Below, one piece after another: positions 16,039-24,092 of a stretch of DNA of 64,000 nucleotides (position 1 is its first letter; each line of letters begins with the position of its first letter). A program made the translations under genes and the position numbers. This stretch comes from Candidatus Dormiibacterota bacterium. GTDB taxonomy: Bacteria > Chloroflexota > Dormibacteria > Dormibacterales > Dormibacteraceae. Location of the stretch: NCBI GenBank assembly GCA_024280995.1, contig JAMXLM010000037.1, forward strand, positions 1-64,000. Direction: 5' to 3'. Below the pieces are notes generated by a model that saw only the letters and a list, made by a program, of their open reading frames with translations, did not search any database and had not been told where the DNA came from.

Positions 16039-16551
16039 CTACTCGAAGCGCAGACCGAACCTCTCGCAGAGCGATGGAACAGACGAAGGATCCAGCTCGA
16101 GGCCGTACCGAGACGCGATCGGACCGATGACCGCGGGGTCGCGCTTGCCGTCCTTGAGGACCTCGATCAGTTCCTCGAAGTACTTCTCGAAACCCGCAGG
16201 GGAGATGATCTCGAGCAGGCTTGCGTCGGTGTCGCCGGCGTTCCAGAACGTGTGCCACTGACCGCGCGGCTTCCAGATCACGTCCCCCTGGTCGCCGTAG
16301 ACCACGTCGTCGCCGAGGAGCGCGCCTACGCGACCGCTGCGGACCACGCTGTACTCGTCTTCTCGACTGTGCCGGTGGAGCGGCGCCGCCAGAGCACGCG
16401 GAGCCAGCGGATGCTCCACCAGCGAGAAACCGCCGTCGGAGTCGGAGCCCGGGATCATGAAGCGAACTCCCAGGCCGCCGAGACGGCCAAACGCTCCGGC
16501 ACCCGCCTTCAGGACTCGCGTCTCTATCACTGCCACTCCCAAACCCTCCAA
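16039..16551 (-). CDS. Cupin domain protein
   Basis: A 170-residue cupin. Motif 1 PLHRHSREDEYSVVRSGRVGALLGD has the His-x-His and Glu metal ligands, and motif 2 GDVIWKPRGQWHTFWN provides the third His. The C-terminal helix EKYFEELIEVLKDGKRDPAVIGPIASRYGLEL is seen in many monocupins of soil bacteria with unknown substrates. It is divergent from a TetR regulator across a 55-base gap with an inverted repeat, so it is probably the regulator's target. Confidence 0.82.
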   Translation of the reverse strand: MEGLGVAVIETRVLKAGAGAFGRLGGLGVRFMIPGSDSDGGFSLVEHPLAPRALAAPLHRHSREDEYSVVRSGRVGALLGDDVVYGDQGDVIWKPRGQWHTFWNAGDTDASLLEIISPAGFEKYFEELIEVLKDGKRDPAVIGPIASRYGLELDPSSVPSLCERFGLRFE

Positions 16552-16563
16552 TGCCTGAACGCC

Positions 16564-16605
16564 ATGTTTATTGAATAGACGGGGACTGTATCATTCGCTG
16601 AACAT
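16564..16605. promoter_or_regulatory. Imperfect inverted repeat, candidate TetR operator
   Basis: ATGTTTATTGAAT and ATTCGCTGAACAT match as an inverted repeat at 10 of 13 positions across a 16-base spacer, in the gap between the divergent cupin and TetR genes. Confidence 0.4.
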
Positions 16606-16606
16606 A

Positions 16607-17227
16607 GTGTCAACCCATCGTGCGTACACGCTCAGAGTTCGAGCCGATCGCCAGCGGGAAACGCGGGCTCGGATCGTGGCCGCCACCGAAGCGCTCCATC
16701 GCGAAGTCGGGCCGGCCAGGACGACGATCGCGGACATTGCGCGCCGCGCCGGCGTCGAGCGGCTGACCGTCTACAACCACTTTCCGCGCCTGGATGACCT
16801 CCTCCGCGCGTGTCAGGCTCACTTTCTCGCAGGCCATCCGCCGCCCGACATCTCGCCGGGCGACGTGGCGAAGAGTCGGGCGCTCGACCGACTGGAGGAT
16901 TCGCTCACGCGGCTCTACCGCTGGTTTCGAGCCAACGAGGAGATGGAGCAGAACATCCACCGCGATCGAGACCTGCTGCCCGAGCTCGACGAGCTGCTGC
17001 GTCGGAGCGGGGACCCGATTTTCGACCGGGCGGCTTCCGCCTATGCCTCATTGATAGCGCGCGCCGCTCTCGCCGCTACAGAAGTCGAGACTTTCATCCG
17101 GCTCGCGTTCGATTTCCGGACGTGGAAGCTCGTCACGCGCGGTGGACTCTCAGACGACAAGGCTGCCCGCCTTTTCGTTCGCGCCGTTGCGAGCCTAGAA
17201 TCCCGGGCGAGGAGGGGGCAGGGATGA
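16607..17227 (+). CDS. TetR/AcrR family regulator
   Basis: A 206-residue regulator when begun at GTG 16607. The DNA-binding domain is ARIVAATEALHREVGPARTTIADIARRAGVERLTVYNHFPRLDDLLRAC; the rest is a helical ligand domain of low conservation. The ORF-track start (TTG 16571) lies within the inverted repeat and seems too early. Its stop overlaps the ATG of the VOC gene (ATGA), so they are co-translated; the divergent cupin gene is the other likely target. Confidence 0.86.
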   Translation: MSTHRAYTLRVRADRQRETRARIVAATEALHREVGPARTTIADIARRAGVERLTVYNHFPRLDDLLRACQAHFLAGHPPPDISPGDVAKSRALDRLEDSLTRLYRWFRANEEMEQNIHRDRDLLPELDELLRRSGDPIFDRAASAYASLIARAALAATEVETFIRLAFDFRTWKLVTRGGLSDDKAARLFVRAVASLESRARRGQG

Positions 17228-17604
17228 GCATTTGGGAGAGCGCTACGGCCGAGGCGACGCTTCCGGCCAAAGACCTGGATCGCGCACGGACGTTTTACTC
17301 CGAGCGGCTGGGTCTCGAACCGACGACGGAGGACCAGCAGGGAATCCATTTCGTGGTGGGCGGCACAAGGTTTCGCCTTTTCCGCAGCGGCGGATCAGCG
17401 TCCGGTTCGCACACGCAGCTTGCGCTGATGGTTTCCGACATCGACTCGCAAGTGAGGTCTCTTCGGGATCGCGGCCTGAGCTTCGAGGAGTACGACTACC
17501 CGAACCTTAAGACGGTCAACTCGATCGCCGACCTCGGATATGCGCGCGCAGCCTGGTTCAAGGACTCCGAGGGCAACCTGCTGGGGATCGCGGAGCTCAC
17601 TTAG
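17224..17604 (+). CDS. VOC/glyoxalase family protein
   Basis: A 126-residue VOC protein: EATLPAKDLDRARTFYSERLGLEP, FVVGGTRFRLFRSGGSASG, THTQLALMVSDIDSQVRSLRDRGLSFEEYDYPNL and ARAAWFKDSEGNLLGIAEL. It is translationally coupled to the TetR gene and is a paralogue of the VOC gene at 13574. The reaction is unknown; the coupling suggests it handles the compound sensed by the regulator. Confidence 0.84.
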   Translation: MSIWESATAEATLPAKDLDRARTFYSERLGLEPTTEDQQGIHFVVGGTRFRLFRSGGSASGSHTQLALMVSDIDSQVRSLRDRGLSFEEYDYPNLKTVNSIADLGYARAAWFKDSEGNLLGIAELT

Positions 17605-17613
17605 AGAAGCACC

Positions 17614-18129
17614 TCAGCAGTCGAACACCGACCAGCAGATGTGGTTTCGCAACCGCTCGTCGTCGACCACCAGTTCGCGGATCGCCTTCGGGAGCTGGTC
17701 CAGCTGCCAGCGGCACTCTATCCGCCCCGCGCTTTCGTCCTGTCCCGCCGGTGCGGCGGCACGCACGGCCTTGATCGCATACGCGGCCGCGCCCAGCTCG
17801 TGCGCGGCGACGTGCGCAACGGCCGCGGCCTGAGCGGCTGCGTACGCGGCGAAGCGCGGGGCTCCGGTCAGGTCTCTCGCCGCACCGTTGGCGTGACCGG
17901 CCGCCGTCCGCGACTCGGTCATGGAGACCTCTCCTCGCGCCCATGCCCGGGCGAGCGCGATCGCCTGACGCTGCCGCAAGTCGTCTGGCCGAGCCATGCG
18001 GAACAGATGAAGGACGTGCTCGGCACACGTTGCCGCCCACAGAGCGAGAAGGTGGTGGTTTGAATCGGTGAGTGTGCCCCCGCGGCGGATGGTGATGAAA
18101 CGACGGTCGCGGCGTTTCGGAAGGATCAA
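17614..18129 (-). CDS. Putative immunity protein (Imm-5-like)
   Basis: A 171-residue helical protein. FITIRRGGTLTDSNHHLLALWAATCAEHVLHLF and the following 'RPDDLRQRQAIALARAWARGEVSMTES...HANGAARDL' pattern are typical of the family named 'putative immunity protein' next to polymorphic toxins in other genomes. Later helices (FAAYAAAQAAAVAHVAAHELGAAAYAIKAV) and the end WQLDQLPKAIRELVVDDERLRN fit too. No toxin gene is near, so the immunity role is only inherited from the family name. Confidence 0.72.
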   Translation of the reverse strand: MILPKRRDRRFITIRRGGTLTDSNHHLLALWAATCAEHVLHLFRMARPDDLRQRQAIALARAWARGEVSMTESRTAAGHANGAARDLTGAPRFAAYAAAQAAAVAHVAAHELGAAAYAIKAVRAAAPAGQDESAGRIECRWQLDQLPKAIRELVVDDERLRNHICWSVFDC

Positions 18130-18164
18130 CTGCCGGACCGCGTGATAGTTCGTTCACCCACCCG

Positions 18165-18926
18165 CTAGAGGTCTTTCCGGCGGAATGCCGCCCCGGCGAG
18201 GACGATGAGGATGGCGGTAAGCACGAGCGCCGTGAGGACCGGCCAGAACGCCGGCGCATCCTTGCCGGCGGCCAGCGACGCGGGTTGTGTGATCAGTCCC
18301 GCAGGCGTGTGATCGCTGAGTGGCTTCCAGATCGACGCCACCGAGAGGGCGACGTACGCACCCAGTCCCGCACCGGCGGCTCCGGCGGTCGAGCTGATCA
18401 CGACCGAGAGCAGGGTCATCAGCCCCAGGAACAGGACTGCCAGCACGGCAAATTCTCCGGACGAGCGCCATAGAGCCCCGCCCGGCGCCGATCCGAATAT
18501 CAGGTAAGTGAGCAACCACGTGATGGCGGCTCCGACGACGGCCAGGATCACGACGAATCCAGAGTGCACCGCCGCTTTGGACACGATGAACGAAACCCGC
18601 GAGAGCGGTTTGGTCAGCACCAGAACGGCGGTGCCGCTGCGCGTTTCGCCTGAGACGAGGCCTCCGTACACGATGACCAGCGCGATCAGGCCGATCTGCG
18701 AAACGTTCTTGATCCACTGCGAATACGAATCGAGGTACGTGGGTGGCGGCAGCTGGATCCCGGACAGCTGGTTTCCGACCAGTGACCCGACGATCTCCGG
18801 CGTGAATCTGGCCAGCGGAGGCCCGGTCAGCGCAAAGAGAAGGAAGATGCCCGGCAAGACCCAGATCCGCCAGGTGCGCAGGATCTCCTCGATCTCTTTA
18901 CGCGCGAAGACCGCGGCGCCGGTCAT
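18165..18926 (-). CDS. ABC-2 type transporter permease
   Basis: A 253-residue permease with six membrane helices: WVLPGIFLLFALTGPPLA, LIALVIVYGGLVSGETRSGTAVLVLTKPLSR (the conserved cytoplasmic 'E...G.. ..L..P.SR' segment), HSGFVVILAVVGAAITWLL, and more towards the C-terminus. The ATG at 18926 overlaps the stop of the ATPase gene, so the ORF-track start is too early. With the ATPase it forms an exporter of unknown cargo. Confidence 0.86.
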   Translation of the reverse strand: MTGAAVFARKEIEEILRTWRIWVLPGIFLLFALTGPPLARFTPEIVGSLVGNQLSGIQLPPPTYLDSYSQWIKNVSQIGLIALVIVYGGLVSGETRSGTAVLVLTKPLSRVSFIVSKAAVHSGFVVILAVVGAAITWLLTYLIFGSAPGGALWRSSGEFAVLAVLFLGLMTLLSVVISSTAGAAGAGLGAYVALSVASIWKPLSDHTPAGLITQPASLAAGKDAPAFWPVLTALVLTAILIVLAGAAFRRKDL

Positions 18927-19858
18927 CGTTGCTCCGCTCCGACGAGATGGACGAAGACGTCCTCGAGCTGCACTTCGCCGGTCTCGAGCCTTGCGAGGCC
19001 GAGGCCGCGGGCGGCTATGAAGCCGGGGATCGCACGCTGCGCGGCGGGCATATCGGCGACGGTGACCTCGATCGTCCCATCGCTGCCTCGCGCCACGGCT
19101 GTAGACCATGGTTGGGCCTTTATCTCGTCCACCAGCGCGTCGGCGCCGCCCGCGTCGCCGGCGACTTCGATGATCACCTTCGAGGCCGCGTACCGCCGTT
19201 TCAGCTCGTGAATCGGCGCGAGCGTGACGAGGCGGCCGCGGTCGAGGATCGCCACCGTGTCGCAGATCCGGTCGACGTCGGCGAGGATGTGCGTGGAAAA
19301 GAAGACGGTGGTCCGCCCGCGCATCGCGGCCAGCATCTCGAGCACGTCCTTCCGCCCGACCGGATCAAGAGCGCTGGTCGGCTCGTCGAGAATGAGCACC
19401 TTCGGAGCGCTGATCAGCGCCTGGGCGATGCCGAGGCGCTGCTTCATGCCCCTGGAGTAACCGCCGATCTTCGAATCGACCCCTCTGAGCCCGGCCAGGT
19501 CGAGCAGCTGGTCGACTCGGCTCCCCAGCGCCGCACTCGCGATGCCGAACAGCCGGCCGGCGAAGTAGAGGAACTCGGCGCCGGTCATCCAGTCGTAGAA
19601 GCCCGGAACGTCGGGCAGGTATCCCAGCTGACTGCCGATCGGATCTCCCGCCCGAACCGGCGTCCCGAGCACCCGAACCGATCCGGCGGTGGCGTGCGCG
19701 AGTCCGGTGACGATCCGGACCATGGTGGTTTTGCCGGCTCCGTTCGGGCCGAGGAAGCCGAAGATCGAGCCCGTTTCGACGGTGAGGTCTACGCCGTCGA
19801 GCGCGCGCTTGGTGCCATAGACCTTCGTGACACCGGCTGTCTCGATCGCAGCCGTCAC
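18923..19858 (-). CDS. ABC transporter ATP-binding protein
   Basis: A 311-residue ATPase: Walker A GPNGAGKTTMVR, signature YSRGMKQRLGIAQALI, Walker B VLILDEPTSALDP and the switch His in FFSTHILADVDRICD. The C-terminal extension (KRRYAASKVIIEVAGDAGG...) is typical of ABC-2 exporters of the CcmA/DrrA type. It overlaps the permease gene downstream and the PLDc_N gene upstream by four bases each, giving a three-gene operon. Confidence 0.93.
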   Translation of the reverse strand: MTAAIETAGVTKVYGTKRALDGVDLTVETGSIFGFLGPNGAGKTTMVRIVTGLAHATAGSVRVLGTPVRAGDPIGSQLGYLPDVPGFYDWMTGAEFLYFAGRLFGIASAALGSRVDQLLDLAGLRGVDSKIGGYSRGMKQRLGIAQALISAPKVLILDEPTSALDPVGRKDVLEMLAAMRGRTTVFFSTHILADVDRICDTVAILDRGRLVTLAPIHELKRRYAASKVIIEVAGDAGGADALVDEIKAQPWSTAVARGSDGTIEVTVADMPAAQRAIPGFIAARGLGLARLETGEVQLEDVFVHLVGAEQR

Positions 19859-20190
19859 TGCTTGGTGGGATCGTCGGGCGGCCCGTAGAGGGAATCAACG
19901 ATCTTTTCGACGCGCGCGGACTGGCCTGGCGCGCGCTCCGGTTCCGCTGCGGGGGGCGGTCGGCGGCCGATGGCAAAGTACAGGATCGCGCCCAGCAGGT
20001 TCACGAGGACGATGACGGCCACCCAGATCCACTTGTTGCCGGTGGCCACTTGCGAGGTGGGCCGGCGATAGAGATCGACGAGCGCGACCACGTCTAGAAC
20101 GATCTGAAGCACGGCGAGCACCGCCAGGGCAGCGAGCAAAGCCGGAGGCATCGCGGCGAGTGAGGCCAGCTCGATCACGTCGGCCTCCAT
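19855..20190 (-). CDS. PLDc_N domain membrane protein
   Basis: A 111-residue protein with two helices: PALLAALAVLAVLQIVLDVVALVDLYRRP and KWIWVAVIVLVNLLGAILYFAIGR. The 'ALVDL.RRP ... NKW.W...I.....GAILYF.IGR' pattern is the phospholipase D nuclease N-terminal (PLDc_N) domain, here without any phospholipase domain. First gene of the operon with the ABC exporter; perhaps an accessory membrane subunit. Confidence 0.82.
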   Translation of the reverse strand: MEADVIELASLAAMPPALLAALAVLAVLQIVLDVVALVDLYRRPTSQVATGNKWIWVAVIVLVNLLGAILYFAIGRRPPPAAEPERAPGQSARVEKIVDSLYGPPDDPTKQ

Positions 20191-20281
20191 ATTGTGGGTC
20201 GCGGCGCGGCCATGCGCCGCCGATCTCCGTGATGACGAGCCTGAGTCGGGGTGGATCCAGCCTCAGAGCATAATTCGCGCC

Positions 20282-20701
20282 GTGGACGGCTCCGAGGGCC
20301 GGGGAGGCTTCCGCGTGTTGCGGATGAAGACTGTCGCGACCGGTGATGAGACCAACGGGGCCTTCGAGCTAATCGAGGATTCCAGGAACGTGGGCGAGGG
20401 ACCGGCGCCCCACAGCCATCGCAAGAGCGACGAAGCCTTCTATGTGCTCGAGGGCAGCTTTGCCTTCGTCCGAGGATCTGACGAGATCCTGGTTGAGCGG
20501 GGCGGACTCGTTTTCATCCCGCGAGGGACGCGTCACTTCTATCGTGCCGCGGCCGATGGGTCGCGAGTCCTGATCTTTTACGTGCCCGCGGGCGGCTTTG
20601 ACGACTTCATGAGGGAGCTCGATTCGCTGCTCGCTCGTGGCATGACGAGCGCTCAGGCGATAGCGGCGATCGGCGGCAAGTACGACTCCGACCCGGCCTG
20701 A
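20282..20701 (+). CDS. Cupin domain protein
   Basis: A 139-residue cupin. PHSHRKSDEAFYVLEGSFAFVRGSDE is motif 1 with His-x-His and Glu; GGLVFIPRGTRHFYRAA is motif 2 with the last His. A C-terminal helix follows (FDDFMRELDSLLARGMTSAQAIAAIGGKY). The start is uncertain: I use the GTG at 20282, since the ORF-track start overlaps the divergent gene; an ATG at 20324 is possible. Metal and substrate are unknown. Confidence 0.78.
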   Translation: MDGSEGRGGFRVLRMKTVATGDETNGAFELIEDSRNVGEGPAPHSHRKSDEAFYVLEGSFAFVRGSDEILVERGGLVFIPRGTRHFYRAAADGSRVLIFYVPAGGFDDFMRELDSLLARGMTSAQAIAAIGGKYDSDPA

Positions 20702-20898
20702 GGACCGGACGCCGGAGAGGCACTCGCGCCCAAACGTCCCAGGGCCAGGTTTGGGCAAGTCATGGGGCAAACGACCTAAGAGCTTCCTGACTTTGACCTT
20801 GTTGGCCACTGCCACTCGGCGCGACCCTCTTGAGGCGGCTGAGGGAAGCCAGCCGCTCGGGCGGCCTCATCTGCCCGGCACGAAGGAAGGAGTGCACC

Positions 20899-21723
20899 GT
20901 GACTTTTCGTATGTCCAGGCTCGGCCTGTTGAAGGCGAGCATCGGCATGGCCGTGTCCATATCGGTCGTGGCAGTGATGCAGACCGGCGCGATGGCGGCC
21001 GAAGGAAACCCAGACTACCTCGGCATTCTGTCTTCGACGCCGGCAACGGGGTTTATCCCGTCGCCGAGTTTCTACTCGCTGAATCAGAACCAGAACACGC
21101 TGACTTTCGACCTGAACGTGACGAACCTCACCAATGTCCAGCAGTCGATGACCCTGGAAATGGGACTCGAGCACATCACCACCTACCTGGTGAATGGTCA
21201 GACGATCGACATCTCCAACGGGCAGCCCGGCGTGGTGAATGGCGTGATCGTCGACGGTCAGTTCAACAACAATCTTTCAACTGAGGTCCGCGACCCCAAC
21301 CCCACCTTCACGCAGTTGAACATCGGCCCCAACCAGACTCAGACGCTTCACTTCAGCCGCACGTTCGCGGCGGGCGGCTGCGGCTACTACGAGGTCGACC
21401 TTGCGAAGCAGGGTCTCATAGCCCAGAAGGGCCTCTCCGGCTTCGAGATTCGGGTCCTCGGCTGTGGCGCCAGCCCTTCGCCGTCGCCTTCGCCGTCGCC
21501 TTCTCCGTCGCCGTCGCCCAGCCCCAGCCCCATCGCGTCACCGAGCCCGTCGCCCCACCCGAGCCCTTCGTCCCACCCGACCCCCAGTCCGACGCCCTTT
21601 GGAGGGGTGCTCGCCAACACCGGCTCTGACAACCCGAATGAGCTGCTTGGCCTGATCCTCCTGGTCGTGGGCGCGTCTGCCCTCGTGGGTGGAACCGTCG
21701 CCTGGAGGCGTCGCAGGCTCTAG
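20899..21723 (+). CDS. Sortase-anchored secreted protein with Pro-Ser linker
   Basis: A 274-residue surface protein. A signal peptide (LLKASIGMAVSISVVAVMQTGAMAA) leads to a beta-rich domain (TFDLNVTNLTNVQQSMTLEMGL... GGCGYYEVDLAKQGLI) of about 165 residues, then a Pro-Ser linker, then the sorting signal: LANTG, a membrane helix (LLGLILLVVGASALVGGTVAW) and RRRRL. GTG start with AAGGAAGGA before it. The sortase gene begins at the very next base after its stop, so this protein is very likely its substrate and becomes linked to the cell wall. Confidence 0.83.
   Translation: MTFRMSRLGLLKASIGMAVSISVVAVMQTGAMAAEGNPDYLGILSSTPATGFIPSPSFYSLNQNQNTLTFDLNVTNLTNVQQSMTLEMGLEHITTYLVNGQTIDISNGQPGVVNGVIVDGQFNNNLSTEVRDPNPTFTQLNIGPNQTQTLHFSRTFAAGGCGYYEVDLAKQGLIAQKGLSGFEIRVLGCGASPSPSPSPSPSPSPSPSPSPIASPSPSPHPSPSSHPTPSPTPFGGVLANTGSDNPNELLGLILLVVGASALVGGTVAWRRRRL
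21472..21600 (+). repeat. Pro-Ser linker coding microsatellite
   Basis: Short-period C/G/T-rich repeat based on CCGTCGCCT/CTTCGCCGT units, coding for alternating Pro and Ser (with a few Ala/His/Thr). It separates the folded domain from the wall-sorting signal. It is protein-coding and not a CRISPR. Confidence 0.8.
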
Positions 21724-22422
21724 TTGGATCGCGATTTGCGTGCCGCCACGCGGGCCCCAGCCCGCGCGGCGGCCGTCCACGGCCGGCGGCGTGTCCTAGC
21801 CCCATTTCTCGTTGCGATGGGAGCGACGTCATTGGTCGCCGGCGTGGTACTCCTCGTGACGAGCCTGGCGCCGATGTTCGTCCAACGATCGGACTCGGCG
21901 CTGGTCGTGGCTCCCCTCGCTGCGCCGGCGAGCATCGACCCCGAGCCATCAACCGCGGGCGTTCCGACTCCCTCGATCCCGGCTCGGCAGCCCGCCGTGG
22001 TTGCACCGCGCCCGGAGGGGCCGATTGACGGCGTCAGCTTCGTGCTTCGCATCCCGGTCATCGGCTACAGCGCGATGGTCCGCCAGGGCGTCGGAGCCAA
22101 CGTCCTGGCCAACGGGCCAGGGCACTATCCGACGACACCCTGGCCGGGAAGTCCGGGCAACGTCGGAATCGCCGCTCATAACGTCTACTGGCTCAGCTTC
22201 AATCGCCTCAAAGTCGGCGACCAGGTGCAGCTCGTAACCCAGCACGGGGTGTTCCTCTTCCAGATCACTCGTTCGTGGGTCACGGATCCCAGCGACCGCA
22301 CCGTGCTCGTCCCTACAAGCGATGACAGACTCACTCTGACCACCTGCTATCCCCTGTGGGCGGGAGCCTATGCCACCAAGCGCCTGATCTTCAGCGCTCG
22401 TGAGATAGGAGGCGTCGCTTAG
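21724..22422 (+). CDS. Sortase (class D/E-like transpeptidase)
   Basis: A 232-residue sortase: N-terminal membrane anchor (LAPFLVAMGATSLVAGVVLLVTSLAP), a Pro-rich stalk, then the beta-barrel with FVLRIPVIGYSAMVRQGVG, the catalytic His in NVGIAAHNVYW (His152), Cys in LTLTTCYP (Cys208) and Arg in ATKRLIF (Arg220). The TLTTC motif is usual in class D and E sortases, which cut LAxTG or LPxTA-type signals. TTG start directly after the stop of the LANTG protein, so the two form a dedicated substrate-enzyme pair. Confidence 0.88.
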   Translation: MDRDLRAATRAPARAAAVHGRRRVLAPFLVAMGATSLVAGVVLLVTSLAPMFVQRSDSALVVAPLAAPASIDPEPSTAGVPTPSIPARQPAVVAPRPEGPIDGVSFVLRIPVIGYSAMVRQGVGANVLANGPGHYPTTPWPGSPGNVGIAAHNVYWLSFNRLKVGDQVQLVTQHGVFLFQITRSWVTDPSDRTVLVPTSDDRLTLTTCYPLWAGAYATKRLIFSAREIGGVA

Positions 22423-22431
22423 GCGCCGGCG

Positions 22432-23070
22432 TCAGTCGAACTCGACGGCGATGTACCCGTAGCCGTTTGCGCCGATAACCCAGGCGGTCGCGACGTAGCG
22501 ATAAGGACCAAGAATGTTCGCCTTGTGGTCCGGGCTGGCCATGAACAGATTGTTGATGGCGCCATCACTGATCCCGGCCGACCAGAAACCGACGTTTTCG
22601 CCGGACCGGCCGCCAATGCCGCAGGCCAGATCGCTGTAGACGCCGTTGGTGTGCGAGATGTATTCCTGAGCCGCCATACGGCGCGCGTTGCTCAAGGCCA
22701 CGTTATAGAGGCACGAGCTCCAGGTCAGCGGCGGAAGTCCGTACGCGGCGCGGTCCCGGTTGATCAGCGTTTGCTGGGCCGTCCGGACAACGATCTGCGG
22801 TGGGGCGGGCTGGCGGACGGGCGCGGAGACTACCGGCCCAGACGCCGGTGGCGTGTGTACGACGACAGGGCTCGGAGTCGGCGAGGGAGTTGGACTGGCG
22901 GCCGGCGCGTTGGATGGCAGCAAGACATCCGCGACTGACACGGGAAGCGCCTGGCGCGAGCTGGTCGGGATCTGAGCGCTGCCTGCTGCGTTCCGATCCA
23001 GCGCGTGGACTCCCGCCAGGAGCGCCAGCGACGTTGCCAATGCCGCGGCAGTCCAGGCGATGGCTCGCAT
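22432..23070 (-). CDS. Secreted CAP (SCP/PR1-like) domain protein
   Basis: A 212-residue protein with an N-terminal signal or anchor (IAWTAAALATSLALLAGVHAL), a Ser/Pro-rich stretch, and a CAP domain: LINRDRAAYGLPPLTWSSCLYNVALSNARRMAAQEYISHTNG, GENVGFWSAG, and FMASPDHKANILGPYRYVATAWV. The His and Glu of the CAP cavity (SHTNG, GENVG) are present. Extracellular; function unknown. It converges on the sortase gene ten bases apart. Confidence 0.85.
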   Translation of the reverse strand: MRAIAWTAAALATSLALLAGVHALDRNAAGSAQIPTSSRQALPVSVADVLLPSNAPAASPTPSPTPSPVVVHTPPASGPVVSAPVRQPAPPQIVVRTAQQTLINRDRAAYGLPPLTWSSCLYNVALSNARRMAAQEYISHTNGVYSDLACGIGGRSGENVGFWSAGISDGAINNLFMASPDHKANILGPYRYVATAWVIGANGYGYIAVEFD

Positions 23071-23180
23071 GACCTGTGGTCTGACGCCGCAGGTCGCCGG
23101 TTCTGGCGGTAAACGTTTGTTAAGGCCCAGCCCGGTGCTGCGTGAGCACCTGGCTGCGACGCTAGCCTTCTAGCCAACCC

Positions 23181-24002
23181 ATGACCCCCGACTCCGCGCA
23201 GCAAGAGCGCTACCTCCACGGCTACGAGGAATGGACTCGGCGCTGGATGGAGACCCGGACCGCAGAACGGGAGTTGGCGTTCCTGACTCCATACCTGGCG
23301 CCCGGGCAGGCCGTGATCGATTGCGGGTGCGGGCCGGGGTCGATCACCCTCGGGCTCGCGGACGCAGTAAGGCCTGGCGAAGTACTCGGCATCGACATCG
23401 AACCTCGGCAGCTGGAAGTTGCGCGATCCGCCGCAGACCGGCGAGGAACAACCAACGTTCGTTTCGAGCAAGCCTCCATCTACGAGCTTCCGGCACCTGA
23501 TGCCGGCTTCGACGTGGCGGTCGCGCATTTTGTGATCGAGCACGTGAGCGATCCGCCGCGCGCGTTGCGTGAAATACGCCGGGTGCTTCGACCTGGCGGC
23601 GTGGCCGCCATCAAGGATCCCTACTATCCGGGCTTCGTCTTTCGGCCGCTGACGCCAGAGATCGTCCTGTTCCAAGAGCTCATGGCGCGATGGCAGAAGC
23701 ACAACAACGCAAGCACCACCTATTCGGCCGACCTTCGCGCCCACCTGCTCGCGGCTGGGTTCAGCAGAACTCTGGCCACCGCGGGAATGGAAGCCGTGGC
23801 CGGAGCGGGACAGGACGCGATGGTCTTTCGAATGATTCTCGAGAACCAGGTCAAGGAGCCGAGCTTTCGCGAGACCGTGCTCCAGCAACGCTGGGCCACC
23901 GAGTCTCAGCTCAACGCGATCAGCGACTCGGCCTCAACATTCGCCGAGAGGCCTGACGTCTTCGGCTTCATCGTGTTCGTTCAGGCGCTCGGGTTCGTCT
24001 GA
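23181..24002 (+). CDS. Class I SAM-dependent methyltransferase
   Basis: A 273-residue methyltransferase close to Methyltransf_11/31: VIDCGCGPGSITLGLADAV, VLGIDIEPRQLEVAR, FEQASIYELPAPDAGFDVAVAHFVIEHVSDPPRALREIRRVLRPGGVAAIKDP. The C-terminal half (LMARWQKHNNASTTYSADLRAHLLAAGFSRT) resembles UbiE-like small-molecule methylases. The substrate is unknown. The gene stands alone. Confidence 0.86.
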   Translation: MTPDSAQQERYLHGYEEWTRRWMETRTAERELAFLTPYLAPGQAVIDCGCGPGSITLGLADAVRPGEVLGIDIEPRQLEVARSAADRRGTTNVRFEQASIYELPAPDAGFDVAVAHFVIEHVSDPPRALREIRRVLRPGGVAAIKDPYYPGFVFRPLTPEIVLFQELMARWQKHNNASTTYSADLRAHLLAAGFSRTLATAGMEAVAGAGQDAMVFRMILENQVKEPSFRETVLQQRWATESQLNAISDSASTFAERPDVFGFIVFVQALGFV

Positions 24003-24092
24003 GGTAGTACGGCCCGAGGCATCGGAGACGGTGAGCGGCGCTCGAACCAACTGACTTCTGTTCGCCGGTTGACTCGAACGATGGCAAATCGG

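Noticed and set aside
20702-20898. Structured leader before the LANTG protein
   Set aside because: Some GC-rich pairing is possible (GAGGCGGCT/AGCCGC), but no c-di-GMP or other riboswitch core is recognisable.
21472-21600. Tandem repeat as CRISPR or minisatellite
   Set aside because: It is in frame and codes for a Pro-Ser linker; the same holds for 29958-30099 and 31131-31264.
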